A stretch of DNA of 5,880 nt from an uncultured Oribacterium sp. (GCA_900772695.1 CAAGRO010000130.1:1-5880); one strand, 5' to 3'; numbered from the stretch's first letter, positions 1 to 5,542 are shown. Translations and numbers: made by a program. The notes: generated by a model from the sequence alone, not told the origin.

Positions 1-38
1 ATCTCGCCTCGATTGGCAATTAGTATTTTTTCAAACAT
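1..38 (-). CDS. accC: Biotin carboxylase, N-terminal fragment (12 codons, runs off the window)
   Basis: The first twelve codons read MFEKILIANRGE, the highly conserved opening of biotin carboxylase and other ATP-grasp biotin-dependent carboxylases (the IANRGEI motif). The enzyme uses ATP and bicarbonate to carboxylate the biotin on its carrier protein in the cytoplasm. The ATG is preceded by a perfect AGGAGG (47-52) eight bases away, which fixes the start. It begins 18 bases after the accB stop, so carrier and carboxylase are almost certainly co-transcribed and translated in step. The rest of the gene lies outside the window, so its length and integrity cannot be judged. The sequence alone does not tell whether it belongs to acetyl-CoA carboxylase or to another biotin enzyme. 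Confidence 0.9.
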   Translation of the reverse strand, partial: MFEKILIANRGE

Positions 39-56
39 CGGCCGCGCCTCCTGTTC

Positions 57-500
57 TTACAGCTTCTTTACGCGGAACAGAGGCTGACCGTACTCGACCT
101 TCTGCTCATTGCTGACGAGCACGGCCTCGATCTCGCAGTCATAGTCCGCCTGAATCTCATTCATGAGCTTCATCGCCTCGAGGATACATACCGTCTGCCC
201 AGCCTTCACATGATCGCCGACCTTGACATAGGCCGGTACATCCGGTGCGGCAGCGGAGTAGAAGGTGCCGACGATCGGTGCGAGGATCAGCTCAAACTCA
301 TCTGCAGCTTCTGTCTTCTCGTCGGCAGCGACCGGCTGTGGCGTGGCAGCCAGCGGTGCGGCCGGAACGCCTGCGGCGATCACCGGCGGATGGGTCAGCT
401 TACTCATCGTGATCTTCGTCTCCCCATCCTTGATGGAAAACTCCGTCAGAGAGGAATTCTCAATGATCTTTACCAGTCCTTCAATCTTCTCTAAATCCAT
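57..500 (-). CDS. accB: Biotin carboxyl carrier protein (147 aa)
   Basis: This is the cytoplasmic carrier that holds covalently bound biotin and moves carboxyl groups between biotin carboxylase and a carboxyltransferase. The layout is standard for AccB: an N-terminal helix region (residues 1-35), an Ala/Pro-rich flexible linker (about 36-66), and a biotinyl domain (about 70-147). The biotin attachment motif is EAMKLMNEI, with Lys111 the expected modified residue. The segment TFYSAAAPDVPAYVKVG (about 79-95) resembles the 'thumb' insertion typical of acetyl-CoA carboxylase carriers. The start has AAGGAG (509-514) eight bases upstream. The gene follows pxpC after 128 bases and precedes accC by 18 bases. 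Full length and the thumb argue for an acetyl-CoA carboxylase type carrier, but the position behind pxpBC leaves open a dedicated partner role. Confidence 0.93.
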   Translation of the reverse strand: MDLEKIEGLVKIIENSSLTEFSIKDGETKITMSKLTHPPVIAAGVPAAPLAATPQPVAADEKTEAADEFELILAPIVGTFYSAAAPDVPAYVKVGDHVKAGQTVCILEAMKLMNEIQADYDCEIEAVLVSNEQKVEYGQPLFRVKKL

Positions 501-628
501 ATGTGTATCTCCTTATCATCAATCTATATCCACTTCTGTCCGTCACGAAAAGCACGCCGACCGGCTTTACGCACAGGCCCAGATGTGCCCCGCGGCACAG
601 AAGTTCATATCGTTTACTCCGGTCCTGA
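501..628 (-). other. pxpC-accB intercistronic spacer with weak potential RNA structure
   Basis: This is a 128-base gap inside an otherwise compact operon. On the transcribed strand it holds small complementary segments: an 8-base pair of arms (532-539 with 597-604), a GTGCC/GGCAC hairpin (585-589 with 594-598), and GCACA/TGTGC (571-575 with 584-588). These compete with one another. The 10-base palindrome CCTGATCAGG (624-633) overlaps the pxpC stop codon. There is no U-tract, so it does not look like a terminator. The only open frame after an ATG is 13 codons without a good ribosome binding site. I see no convincing promoter. It could be a processing or mRNA-stability spacer. Confidence 0.3.
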
Positions 629-1642
629 TCAGGCCTCATCCGGGAACAGACGGCGGATGCGCTTCGCTACCTGCCGCACAGCCAGTACTTCCTTACATGG
701 CTTATGGATCTGTGCGTGCATCGCGATGTAGCTGTTTTCCTCTTCCTGATACAGGCGCTGCGCTTCCTCGACGGACACCGCCTCGAAGCGGATCTTCTGA
801 TCGGTCTTCCGCTGTACCAGCTTCGGAATGTCGACACTGATGACCGTCGCGATCTTCGCATAGCCACCGGTGGTCTGCCGGTCGGCGAGCAGGATGATCG
901 GCTTGCCGTGCGACGGCACCTGGATGGAGCCGAGTGCGATACCCTCGGAAATGATATCCGAGGTGGTCTTCGGTGCGATAAACGGGCCCTCGAGGCGACA
1001 GCCCATACGGTCGAAGTCACTGGTGACGGTATACTCCTCGTTCAGGAAATTATGGATGCCCTGCTTACTGAACATGTCATCCTGCGGACCCATGACCACG
1101 CGGAGCGTCACGCTCTCTTCGTCATACTCGTGAAGATCGAGCTTCCTCGAGAGGAAGAACGGAAGGTAATTCCGCTTGATACGGAAGCTGATATAGTCGC
1201 CCTCCATCAGCTTTCTTCCCTTGAATCCGCCGATCTTGCTCTTTAAGCTCGTGCAGCGGCTGCCCATGACGACCGGAATCTTAAGATATCCGGAAAAGGC
1301 GATGTAACCGCGGCTTCCGGTGCGTGCACTTCCGAACTTCAGAATATCGCCCTTTTTCATATAGAGCGCGGTGTACATCGGTGCCGGCTCCCCGTTCACT
1401 TCCGGATGGAAATCACCGCCGGTGATGGCGATGATGCAGGCGGACGTGAACTCCAGCGTCGGTCCGATCAGGGTGAACTCCAGCACTGCCTCGTTCTCCG
1501 GGTTATCCAGCAGAAGGTTTGCGATCTTAAAGGAGCGGACGTCCATAACGCCGGAAACGCCGAAGCCCTGGCTCTGGTATCCGGTGCGCCCCATATCCTG
1601 CACGGTCGTGAGCAGCCCCGCTTTTAATATACGAATTCCCAT
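629..1642 (-). CDS. pxpC: 5-oxoprolinase subunit C / KipA-type carboxyltransferase-like protein (337 aa)
   Basis: With PxpA and PxpB this subunit forms the cytoplasmic 5-oxoprolinase, which opens 5-oxoproline to glutamate at the cost of ATP. The family (KipA, 'biotin-dependent carboxyltransferase') is also related to part of the carboxyltransferase domain of urea carboxylase. Family landmarks are present in order: TTVQDMGRTGYQ (12-23) and SGVMD (30-34), SRGYIAFSG (110-118), GSRCT (127-131), SDFDRMGCRLEGP (208-220), SEGIALGSIQVP (232-243), and DRQTTGGYAKI (254-264). The length is normal. A longer frame reaches an upstream ATG at 1723, but that extension overlaps pxpB and is not family-like. 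The chosen ATG starts one base after the pxpB TAG, with a GAGGTG site inside the pxpB end, so translational coupling is expected. The C-terminal tail (about 310-337) is basic. Confidence 0.95.
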   Translation of the reverse strand: MGIRILKAGLLTTVQDMGRTGYQSQGFGVSGVMDVRSFKIANLLLDNPENEAVLEFTLIGPTLEFTSACIIAITGGDFHPEVNGEPAPMYTALYMKKGDILKFGSARTGSRGYIAFSGYLKIPVVMGSRCTSLKSKIGGFKGRKLMEGDYISFRIKRNYLPFFLSRKLDLHEYDEESVTLRVVMGPQDDMFSKQGIHNFLNEEYTVTSDFDRMGCRLEGPFIAPKTTSDIISEGIALGSIQVPSHGKPIILLADRQTTGGYAKIATVISVDIPKLVQRKTDQKIRFEAVSVEEAQRLYQEEENSYIAMHAQIHKPCKEVLAVRQVAKRIRRLFPDEA

Positions 1643-1643
1643 A

Positions 1644-2372
1644 CTACACCTCACCTTCGCGAATCGTGCACTCGTATTCACCGCGTGCCACCTGCTCCTT
1701 GATTCGCAGGTACTCATCTTCATCCACCGGCACGAAGCGGATATAGTCGCCCGCCTCGTACAGGATCGGAACCTCGCGCTCCGGATCGTAGGTCTTCACC
1801 GGTGTCATGCCCATCAGCTGCCAGCCTCCCGGCGAGTCCATCGGATAGATACCGGTCTGTGAGCCGCCAATGCCTACACTGCCGGTCTCGATTTTAATTC
1901 TTGGCGTCGCGAGTCTCGGTGTGTGCAGACGCTCGTCGAGACCACCGAGGTAGCAGAAGCCCGGCAGGAAACCGAGCATATAGATCAGATAATCCTTCGA
2001 GCTGTGGAGGGCGATGACCTCCTCCTCGCTCATGCCGGCATGCTCCGCGATGAACGCGAGGTCCGGTCCATACTTTCCACCGTAGCAGACCGGAATTTCG
2101 AATACCTTCTTTCTCTCGCTGCCTGCGCTGGTTTCCACCTTCAGGAGTTTCTTCATCCGACGCGTGATTTCCGCATAGGAGGTGACACGCGGATCATAGT
2201 TGATGAGCAGCGTGCAGAAGGCCGGGATGACATCCAGCACACCTTCGATATGCTGCTCTTTCATCAGGTCCACCATCGATTTGATCTTTCGATTGATCTC
2301 CGGGTTGATCTCGTGACCGAACTCGATCAGCAGCGAGCTGTCCCCGGCGGTCAAGATACGAATATCTTCCAT
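1644..2372 (-). CDS. pxpB: 5-oxoprolinase subunit B / KipI-type protein (242 aa)
   Basis: This is the partner of PxpC in the ATP-dependent 5-oxoprolinase. The B. subtilis homologue KipI was first described as an inhibitor of the sporulation kinase KinA. The sequence shows the whole family signature: an N-terminal TAGDSSLLIEFG (8-19), EIPVCYGGKYGPDL (92-105), the strongly conserved GFLPGFCYLGG (134-144), then TPRLATPR (151-158), GSVGIGGSQTGIYP (164-177) and SPGGWQLMGMTP (180-191). The length is typical. The start was moved from an upstream ATG at 2468 to the one at 2372 because the extra 32 residues are not family-like and the inner ATG has AGGAG nine bases before it. It follows the transporter gene after 212 bases and abuts pxpC. 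The metabolic role is preferred over kinase inhibition because of the gene context. Confidence 0.95.
   Translation of the reverse strand: MEDIRILTAGDSSLLIEFGHEINPEINRKIKSMVDLMKEQHIEGVLDVIPAFCTLLINYDPRVTSYAEITRRMKKLLKVETSAGSERKKVFEIPVCYGGKYGPDLAFIAEHAGMSEEEVIALHSSKDYLIYMLGFLPGFCYLGGLDERLHTPRLATPRIKIETGSVGIGGSQTGIYPMDSPGGWQLMGMTPVKTYDPEREVPILYEAGDYIRFVPVDEDEYLRIKEQVARGEYECTIREGEV
1647..1652 (-). promoter_or_regulatory. Ribosome binding site of pxpC inside the pxpB 3' end
   Basis: GAGGTG on the minus strand lies within the last codons of pxpB, and its GAGG core is six bases before the pxpC ATG. It supports the start at 1642 over the upstream ATG at 1723, and it implies that ribosomes finishing pxpB re-initiate on pxpC, as expected for two subunits made in equal amounts. 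Confidence 0.65.
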
Positions 2373-2381
2373 ACTGTAAAT

Positions 2382-2386
2382 CTCCT
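2382..2386 (-). promoter_or_regulatory. Ribosome binding site of pxpB
   Basis: AGGAG (within AAAGGAGA) on the minus strand, nine bases before the ATG at 2372. It decides the pxpB start in favour of MEDIRIL over the longer frame that begins at 2468. Confidence 0.75.
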
Positions 2387-2496
2387 TTCTCCAGGTTCGA
2401 CGCGCTACGTAAACCTGAAGATGTATCATGTCATGCATACGGGTCTGCCACATCCATATACCGAACATGGGTCGTGCAGCCCTTTATGAATATGTG

Positions 2497-2534
2497 CAGA
2501 AAATTGGTACAGTTTACGCTGTACCAATTTTCTG
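2497..2534 (-). terminator. Perfect 16-bp hairpin between transporter gene and pxpB (possible partial terminator)
   Basis: The arms 2497-2512 and 2519-2534 are exact reverse complements with a 6-base loop (TTTACG on the plus strand). On the transcribed strand the 3' arm ends CTGTACCAATTTTCTG. The AATTTT segment could therefore act either as stem or as a short U-tract behind a GGTACAG/CTGTACC core. There is no longer U-run after the stem, so complete termination is doubtful. Its place inside the operon suggests partial read-through or an mRNA end-protecting structure that gives the transporter message a different level from the enzyme genes. The palindrome itself is certain and the function is inferred. 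Confidence 0.5.
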
Positions 2535-2539
2535 TGCTG

Positions 2540-2578
2540 CTGCATCGGTTTCGGTTCAGTACACCATCGCCGATGCAG
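2540..2578 (-). repeat. 9-bp inverted repeat directly after the transporter stop codon
   Basis: CTGCATCGG (2540-2548) and CCGATGCAG (2570-2578) are exact reverse complements around a 21-base loop. On the transcript this hairpin begins within ten bases of the transporter stop codon and is followed five bases later by the 16-bp hairpin, giving two tandem structures. TGTAC in its loop is complementary to GTACA in the next stem, so an alternative pairing is possible. There is no U-tract. It may be an intercistronic mRNA stabiliser or part of an attenuator. Confidence 0.4.
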
Positions 2579-2584
2579 GTCCTT

Positions 2585-3790
2585 TTAGAATAATCCGCCG
2601 ATCTTTGTAACGAAGGTCGGGATGCCCATGTAAGCCGATAAGATCACGACGAGGACGCCGAGTACCAGCAGGACGGTCGGGTGATGATAATCCGCACCCA
2701 TGATCGACTTCTTCTGGGAAGCGATGAGGCAGATGCCGAGGGTGATCGGAAGGATGAGGCCGTTGAACGCACCTGCAAGTACGAGGAGGGTCGCCGGATT
2801 TCCGAGGACGATCATGACCGCGGTCGAAACGACGATGAATCCGATGATGACGGCATTCTCATTCTTTGCGATCGCCGGATGGAAGGTCTTTAAGAAGGAT
2901 ACGGAGGTGTACGCTGCACCGATGATGGAGGTAACGGCTGCACACAGAAGTACGAGACCTGCGAAGCGGTATCCGATCTCACCTGCGCCCTGCTTGAAAG
3001 CGTCTGCTGCCGGGTTCGAAGCATCGAGCTCTACGCCTGCCTTACTTACGACACCAAGCACGGCGAGGAAGAGGAAGATACGTACGATGGTGGCAATGCT
3101 GATACCCATGACCGAGCTGCGGTTGATTTCTGCTGCATTGTCCTTACCGGTGATGCCGGCGTCGATCAGACGGTGCGCACCGGAGAAGGTGATGTAGCCG
3201 CCGACGGTTCCACCCATCAGGGTCAGGATCGCCGGGAAGAGTGGCTGGATACCGGTGGACGGTGCGACGGTGTTCTTCAGTGCGTCGCCTACCGGTGGCT
3301 TGACCACGATGATCACGATGAAGATAACCACGATCATGATGGCACCGAGGACCTTTGTCAGGGTATCCATCGCAGATTTCGCATTCTTGAAAAGGAAAAC
3401 GACGATGGCGATGGCTGCCGCGATGACGTATCCGATGGTGGTCGGAATACCGAGCAGGGTGTTCAGGCCCAGCGCACCGCCGCCGACATTGCCGATGTTA
3501 AAGACGAGGCCGCCGAGCACGACCATGAAGGATACGAAGTAACCGAGTCCAGGAAGAACCTTGTTCGCGACATCCTGTCCGCGAAGGCCGGTCGTACAGA
3601 GTACGCGCCAGATGTTGAGCTGGGCGACGGCTGAGAGAATGATCGATACCAGGATGACGAAGCCGAAGCTCGCCTTATACTGGCCGGTGAATGTGGCGGT
3701 CTGGGTCAGGAAGCCAGGTCCGATCGCGGATGTGGCCATCAGAAATGCTGCTCCTAAGAGCGCGCCGCTGCTTTTTTTCTTCTCACTCAT
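2585..3790 (-). CDS. Nramp-family-like membrane transporter lacking metal-binding motifs, YcsG type (401 aa)
   Basis: This is an integral membrane protein with about eleven hydrophobic segments (roughly residues 11-30, 43-62, 83-104, 117-135, 148-165, 184-204, 227-249, 276-302, 312-330, 332-357 and 372-391). This is the LeuT-fold layout of Nramp transporters, and the GPGFL opening of segment 1 is retained. The canonical DPGN metal motif of segment 1 is replaced by TGQY (about 35-38). The MPH motif of segment 6 is replaced by GGY (197-199, in GGTVGGYITFSGAHRL). It resembles the YcsG branch found beside ycsF/kipI/kipA in Bacillus. Databases will probably name it a divalent metal transporter, but the missing ligands and the 5-oxoprolinase neighbours suggest uptake of 5-oxoproline or another organic solute. 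The ATG at 3790 is chosen over one at 3901 because of a perfect AGGAGG at 3799-3804, and because the 37 extra residues are not family-like. Confidence 0.9.
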   Translation of the reverse strand: MSEKKKSSGALLGAAFLMATSAIGPGFLTQTATFTGQYKASFGFVILVSIILSAVAQLNIWRVLCTTGLRGQDVANKVLPGLGYFVSFMVVLGGLVFNIGNVGGGALGLNTLLGIPTTIGYVIAAAIAIVVFLFKNAKSAMDTLTKVLGAIMIVVIFIVIIVVKPPVGDALKNTVAPSTGIQPLFPAILTLMGGTVGGYITFSGAHRLIDAGITGKDNAAEINRSSVMGISIATIVRIFLFLAVLGVVSKAGVELDASNPAADAFKQGAGEIGYRFAGLVLLCAAVTSIIGAAYTSVSFLKTFHPAIAKNENAVIIGFIVVSTAVMIVLGNPATLLVLAGAFNGLILPITLGICLIASQKKSIMGADYHHPTVLLVLGVLVVILSAYMGIPTFVTKIGGLF

Positions 3791-3798
3791 GTTGAAGT

Positions 3799-3804
3799 CC
3801 TCCT
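3799..3804 (-). promoter_or_regulatory. Ribosome binding site of the Nramp-like gene
   Basis: Perfect AGGAGG on the minus strand, eight bases before the ATG at 3790. It rejects the in-frame ATG at 3901 as the start and leaves 3791-3901 as untranslated leader. Confidence 0.8.
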
Positions 3805-3919
3805 GTTCTGGAAAAGCTCGCAGTTCTTGTGTCTTTAACTGCTGTAGAATACAGAAAACATAAGCCCCCTTCTTTTTCTGCACGTGTCCTTCGTGTTTCA
3901 AATCCCCTGTTTTATGAAG

Positions 3920-3936
3920 CCTGAAACATGTTCAGG
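3920..3936. promoter_or_regulatory. Operator-like palindrome upstream of the transporter operon
   Basis: CCTGAA-ACATG-TTCAGG is a 6-bp inverted repeat with a 5-base centre. It lies about 130 bases before the transporter ATG and about 45 bases downstream of the best promoter candidate. A related half, CTGAACATGT, occurs in inverted orientation at 4054-4063. The size and symmetry suit a dimeric repressor such as a GntR- or IclR-type regulator (the Bacillus kip operon has the IclR-type KipR), but no regulator gene is visible and the assignment is inference. Confidence 0.35.
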
Positions 3937-3945
3937 GCGATCTTT

Positions 3946-4075
3946 ATAACTTAAAGCAATCACTCGCTCTGATGGAATAAGTATGCGGCATGATGAGCAG
4001 AATAGCAAGTAGAAATCGGGCGTCAGCCTTTCGGATTTGGCATATCAGACATTCTGAACATGTCCTTTAAGTTAT
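3946..4075. repeat. Separated 11-bp inverted repeat in the operon control region
   Basis: ATAACTTAAAG (3946-3956) is exactly matched by its reverse complement CTTTAAGTTAT (4065-4075). Close to each copy are also a CTGAA(A)CATGT motif and an ATCACTC/GAGTGAT motif, so three short words recur in both flanks of a central stretch of about 110 bases. Their order is not simply mirrored, so this is not one clean hairpin. They could be paired protein-binding sites or remnants of a duplication. Confidence 0.4.
3980..4008 (-). promoter_or_regulatory. Weak candidate promoter for the transporter-pxpBC-accBC operon
   Basis: On the minus strand TTGCTA (4003-4008) and CATACT (3980-3985) are separated by exactly 17 bases. 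Each box matches four of six consensus positions of a sigma-70/SigA promoter. There is no extended -10 element. It would give a leader of roughly 180 bases containing the 3920-3936 palindrome. No better pair was seen between the large palindrome and the ATG. Confidence 0.3.
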
Positions 4076-4084
4076 TGCAGAGTG

Positions 4085-4318
4085 ATCATGAACCCCGGAG
4101 GGCCGACCACAGAAGCACAGTACTGCGAGACCGGAAAAATCACAAATTGGGCCCTAAGAACCAGTAAGCCCTCTGCAATCGCTGAGTTTTCTTCATGAAA
4201 ACTCAGCGTTGCTAGAGGGTCTAAGGAAAAGTACTAACTGGTTCTAAGGGCCCAATTTGGATTTATTCACGTTCTCTCCGTATGGCTTCTGTGGTCGGCC
4301 CTCCGGGGATTCCATGAT
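4085..4318. repeat. Large imperfect palindrome (about 230 bases) between the lipoprotein gene and the transporter operon
   Basis: Three nested blocks pair. The outer arms 4093-4116 and 4285-4308 match 24 of 24. The middle arms 4143-4165 and 4237-4259 match 22 of 23. The inner arms 4169-4191 and 4197-4219 pair with two single-base bulges around a 5-base loop. The internal loops (4117-4142 against 4260-4284) still look distantly complementary. The structure starts one base from the lipoprotein stop codon. On the minus strand the middle stem is followed by TGATTTTT, so it probably also ends transcription from that gene. It contains no open frame of note. CATGA occurs just outside both ends (4087-4091 and 4313-4317), which could be a target duplication, but that word is short and nearly self-complementary. 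Candidates are a MITE-like non-autonomous element, a terminator of unusual size, or a structured RNA. Confidence 0.75.
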
Positions 4319-4319
4319 A

Positions 4320-5465
4320 TCATTTCTGAATGTAGTAGAAGTCATCTTCTGGCATGGTGCCGCCAACGGACTTCGGGTTTGCGTCGCAGAGGACCTGGAG
4401 GTAGCCTGCGAGGTCGGTCTTCATCTCGTCACCGGCGATGGCGACGATGTTGCAGTTCGGGAGTGCCTTCTTCGCTACCGGTGCCTTCGCGATGATGCCG
4501 TACTTCGCGACGAGCTCAGCGGTGGCGTCGACGTCGGTGTTTGCCTTCTCTGTGGATGCCTGGTGATCGGCGATGAACTGGTCAACGTCTGCAGCACGGT
4601 TCTCGAGTACTTCGTTACGAACGACGGTGACACCGGTGAGGAGCTTCGAATCCGGGGATACGCTCTTCCACTCATCGGTGAGGGAGAAGGCGACCTTCAG
4701 CTGGTCGTTCTGCGCGGTGGCTACAGTCACGAACGGCTGCGGAAGGATCGCAATCTGGCTCGGATCCTGCTTGAGGAGTGCGGCGATCTCGGTGGCCTCG
4801 GACTTGAACTGAACATCACAGTCGGTGACGCCGTTCTTCTCGAGGAGGTAGTTCAGTACATACTCCGGGGATGCACCCTGGCCGGTGGACAGAACGGTCT
4901 TGCCAGCGAGGTCCTTTACAGACTTGACGCTCTCATCGCCGGTTACGCAGTAGAGTACGCCGAGGGTGTTGATGTCGATGGCGCTGACGCCGTGGTTCGT
5001 CTTGTTGTATGCGACCGCGGCAACGTTCGCCGGGAGCAGGGCGATGTCGAGCTTACCGGAAACGAGCTCACTCATGATGACGTCCGGCTGACTCTGCATC
5101 TCGAAGCTGTAGCCGCTCTTCGCACCGTTCTCGACCTCGCTCATGAGATTTACGAGACCCATGGTGGTCGGACCCTTCAGGGAGCCGACGCGGAGTACAT
5201 CGTCGGATGCCTCGCCGATGGTAAGCACCTCGGCTGCGGTGGTCTCCTCCGCTGCGGCAGTCGTCTCTGCAGCGGCCTCTGTCGCCTTCTCTGTTTCTGC
5301 AGCCGTCGTCTCTTCGGCAGCAGCACTCGTCGCCTGGCTGTCTGCATTGGCCTCGGTCACGGCCGCGGTCGTCGCCTGCGGAGTGCTGGATGCGCCACAG
5401 CCGGCGAGCATGGAAGCTACCAGTACAGCGGCGAGCGCCCTATTCCAATATTTCATTTTCTTCAT
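4320..5465 (-). CDS. ABC transporter substrate-binding lipoprotein, NMT1/TauA-like (381 aa)
   Basis: This is a secreted, lipid-anchored solute receptor. A lipoprotein signal peptide ends in the lipobox LAGC, with Cys23 the expected lipidated residue. A low-complexity linker rich in Ala, Thr and Glu (about 24-80, with EETTAAE occurring twice) spans the cell wall. The binding domain begins near VLRVGSLKGPTTMGL (90-104) and shows the features of the nitrate/sulfonate/taurine-type periplasmic-binding fold, such as ELVSGKLDIALLP, INTLGVLYCVTGDESVKSVKDLAGKTV and the following GQGASPEY. The ligand cannot be read from sequence. The ATG at 5465 is chosen because AGGAGG lies between it and an earlier ATG at 5486. 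The gene has its own strong promoter and is followed by the large palindrome. No permease or ATPase gene is next to it, so it must use transporter parts encoded elsewhere or act as an orphan receptor. Confidence 0.9.
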   Translation of the reverse strand: MKKMKYWNRALAAVLVASMLAGCGASSTPQATTAAVTEANADSQATSAAAEETTAAETEKATEAAAETTAAAEETTAAEVLTIGEASDDVLRVGSLKGPTTMGLVNLMSEVENGAKSGYSFEMQSQPDVIMSELVSGKLDIALLPANVAAVAYNKTNHGVSAIDINTLGVLYCVTGDESVKSVKDLAGKTVLSTGQGASPEYVLNYLLEKNGVTDCDVQFKSEATEIAALLKQDPSQIAILPQPFVTVATAQNDQLKVAFSLTDEWKSVSPDSKLLTGVTVVRNEVLENRAADVDQFIADHQASTEKANTDVDATAELVAKYGIIAKAPVAKKALPNCNIVAIAGDEMKTDLAGYLQVLCDANPKSVGGTMPEDDFYYIQK

Positions 5466-5471
5466 AATCGT

Positions 5472-5477
5472 CCTCCT
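5472..5477 (-). promoter_or_regulatory. Ribosome binding site of the lipoprotein gene
   Basis: AGGAGG on the minus strand, six bases before the ATG at 5465 and downstream of the alternative ATG at 5486. It rules out the longer start and gives a protein beginning MKKMKYW, a proper signal-peptide n-region. Confidence 0.85.
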
Positions 5478-5513
5478 GATCAGCATAATGAAATCGTTAT
5501 ATTTATTTCAATC

Positions 5514-5542
5514 ATCATATACTCATCGAGACGGATTATCAA
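5514..5542 (-). promoter_or_regulatory. Strong SigA-type promoter of the lipoprotein gene
   Basis: On the minus strand TTGATA (5537-5542) and TATGAT (5514-5519) each match five of six consensus positions with the ideal 17-base spacer. The sequence just upstream is A/T-rich (around 5543-5556) and may act as an UP element. The predicted start of transcription near 5507 leaves a leader of about 40 bases. The spacer from 5557 to 5670 shows nothing else I can support. Confidence 0.8.

Noticed and set aside
704..1246. 180-codon plus-strand open frame opposite pxpC, and similar ones opposite pxpB and the transporter gene (such as 1923-2489 and 3173-3634)
   Set aside because: All are reverse-strand shadows of genes with strong family signatures, and their products are rich in Arg/Asp/His repeats typical of antisense translation.
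1644..2372. Reading PxpB as a dedicated KipI-type sporulation kinase inhibitor
   Set aside because: The KipI name comes from Bacillus. Here the gene is coupled to pxpC and followed by biotin enzyme genes, so a metabolic role fits better.
2373..2584. T-box or other known riboswitch in the gap before pxpB
   Set aside because: The gap is short and shows only two simple hairpins. I could not recognise a T-box motif or any riboswitch core I know.
3791..3901. N-terminal extension of the Nramp-like protein starting at 3901
   Set aside because: The 37 extra residues are not like the family, and a perfect AGGAGG stands directly before the internal ATG at 3790.
4085..4318. CRISPR array or insertion sequence with transposase
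   Set aside because: There is one nested palindrome, not regularly spaced direct repeats, and no transposase frame on either strand. It was therefore kept only as an inverted-repeat element.
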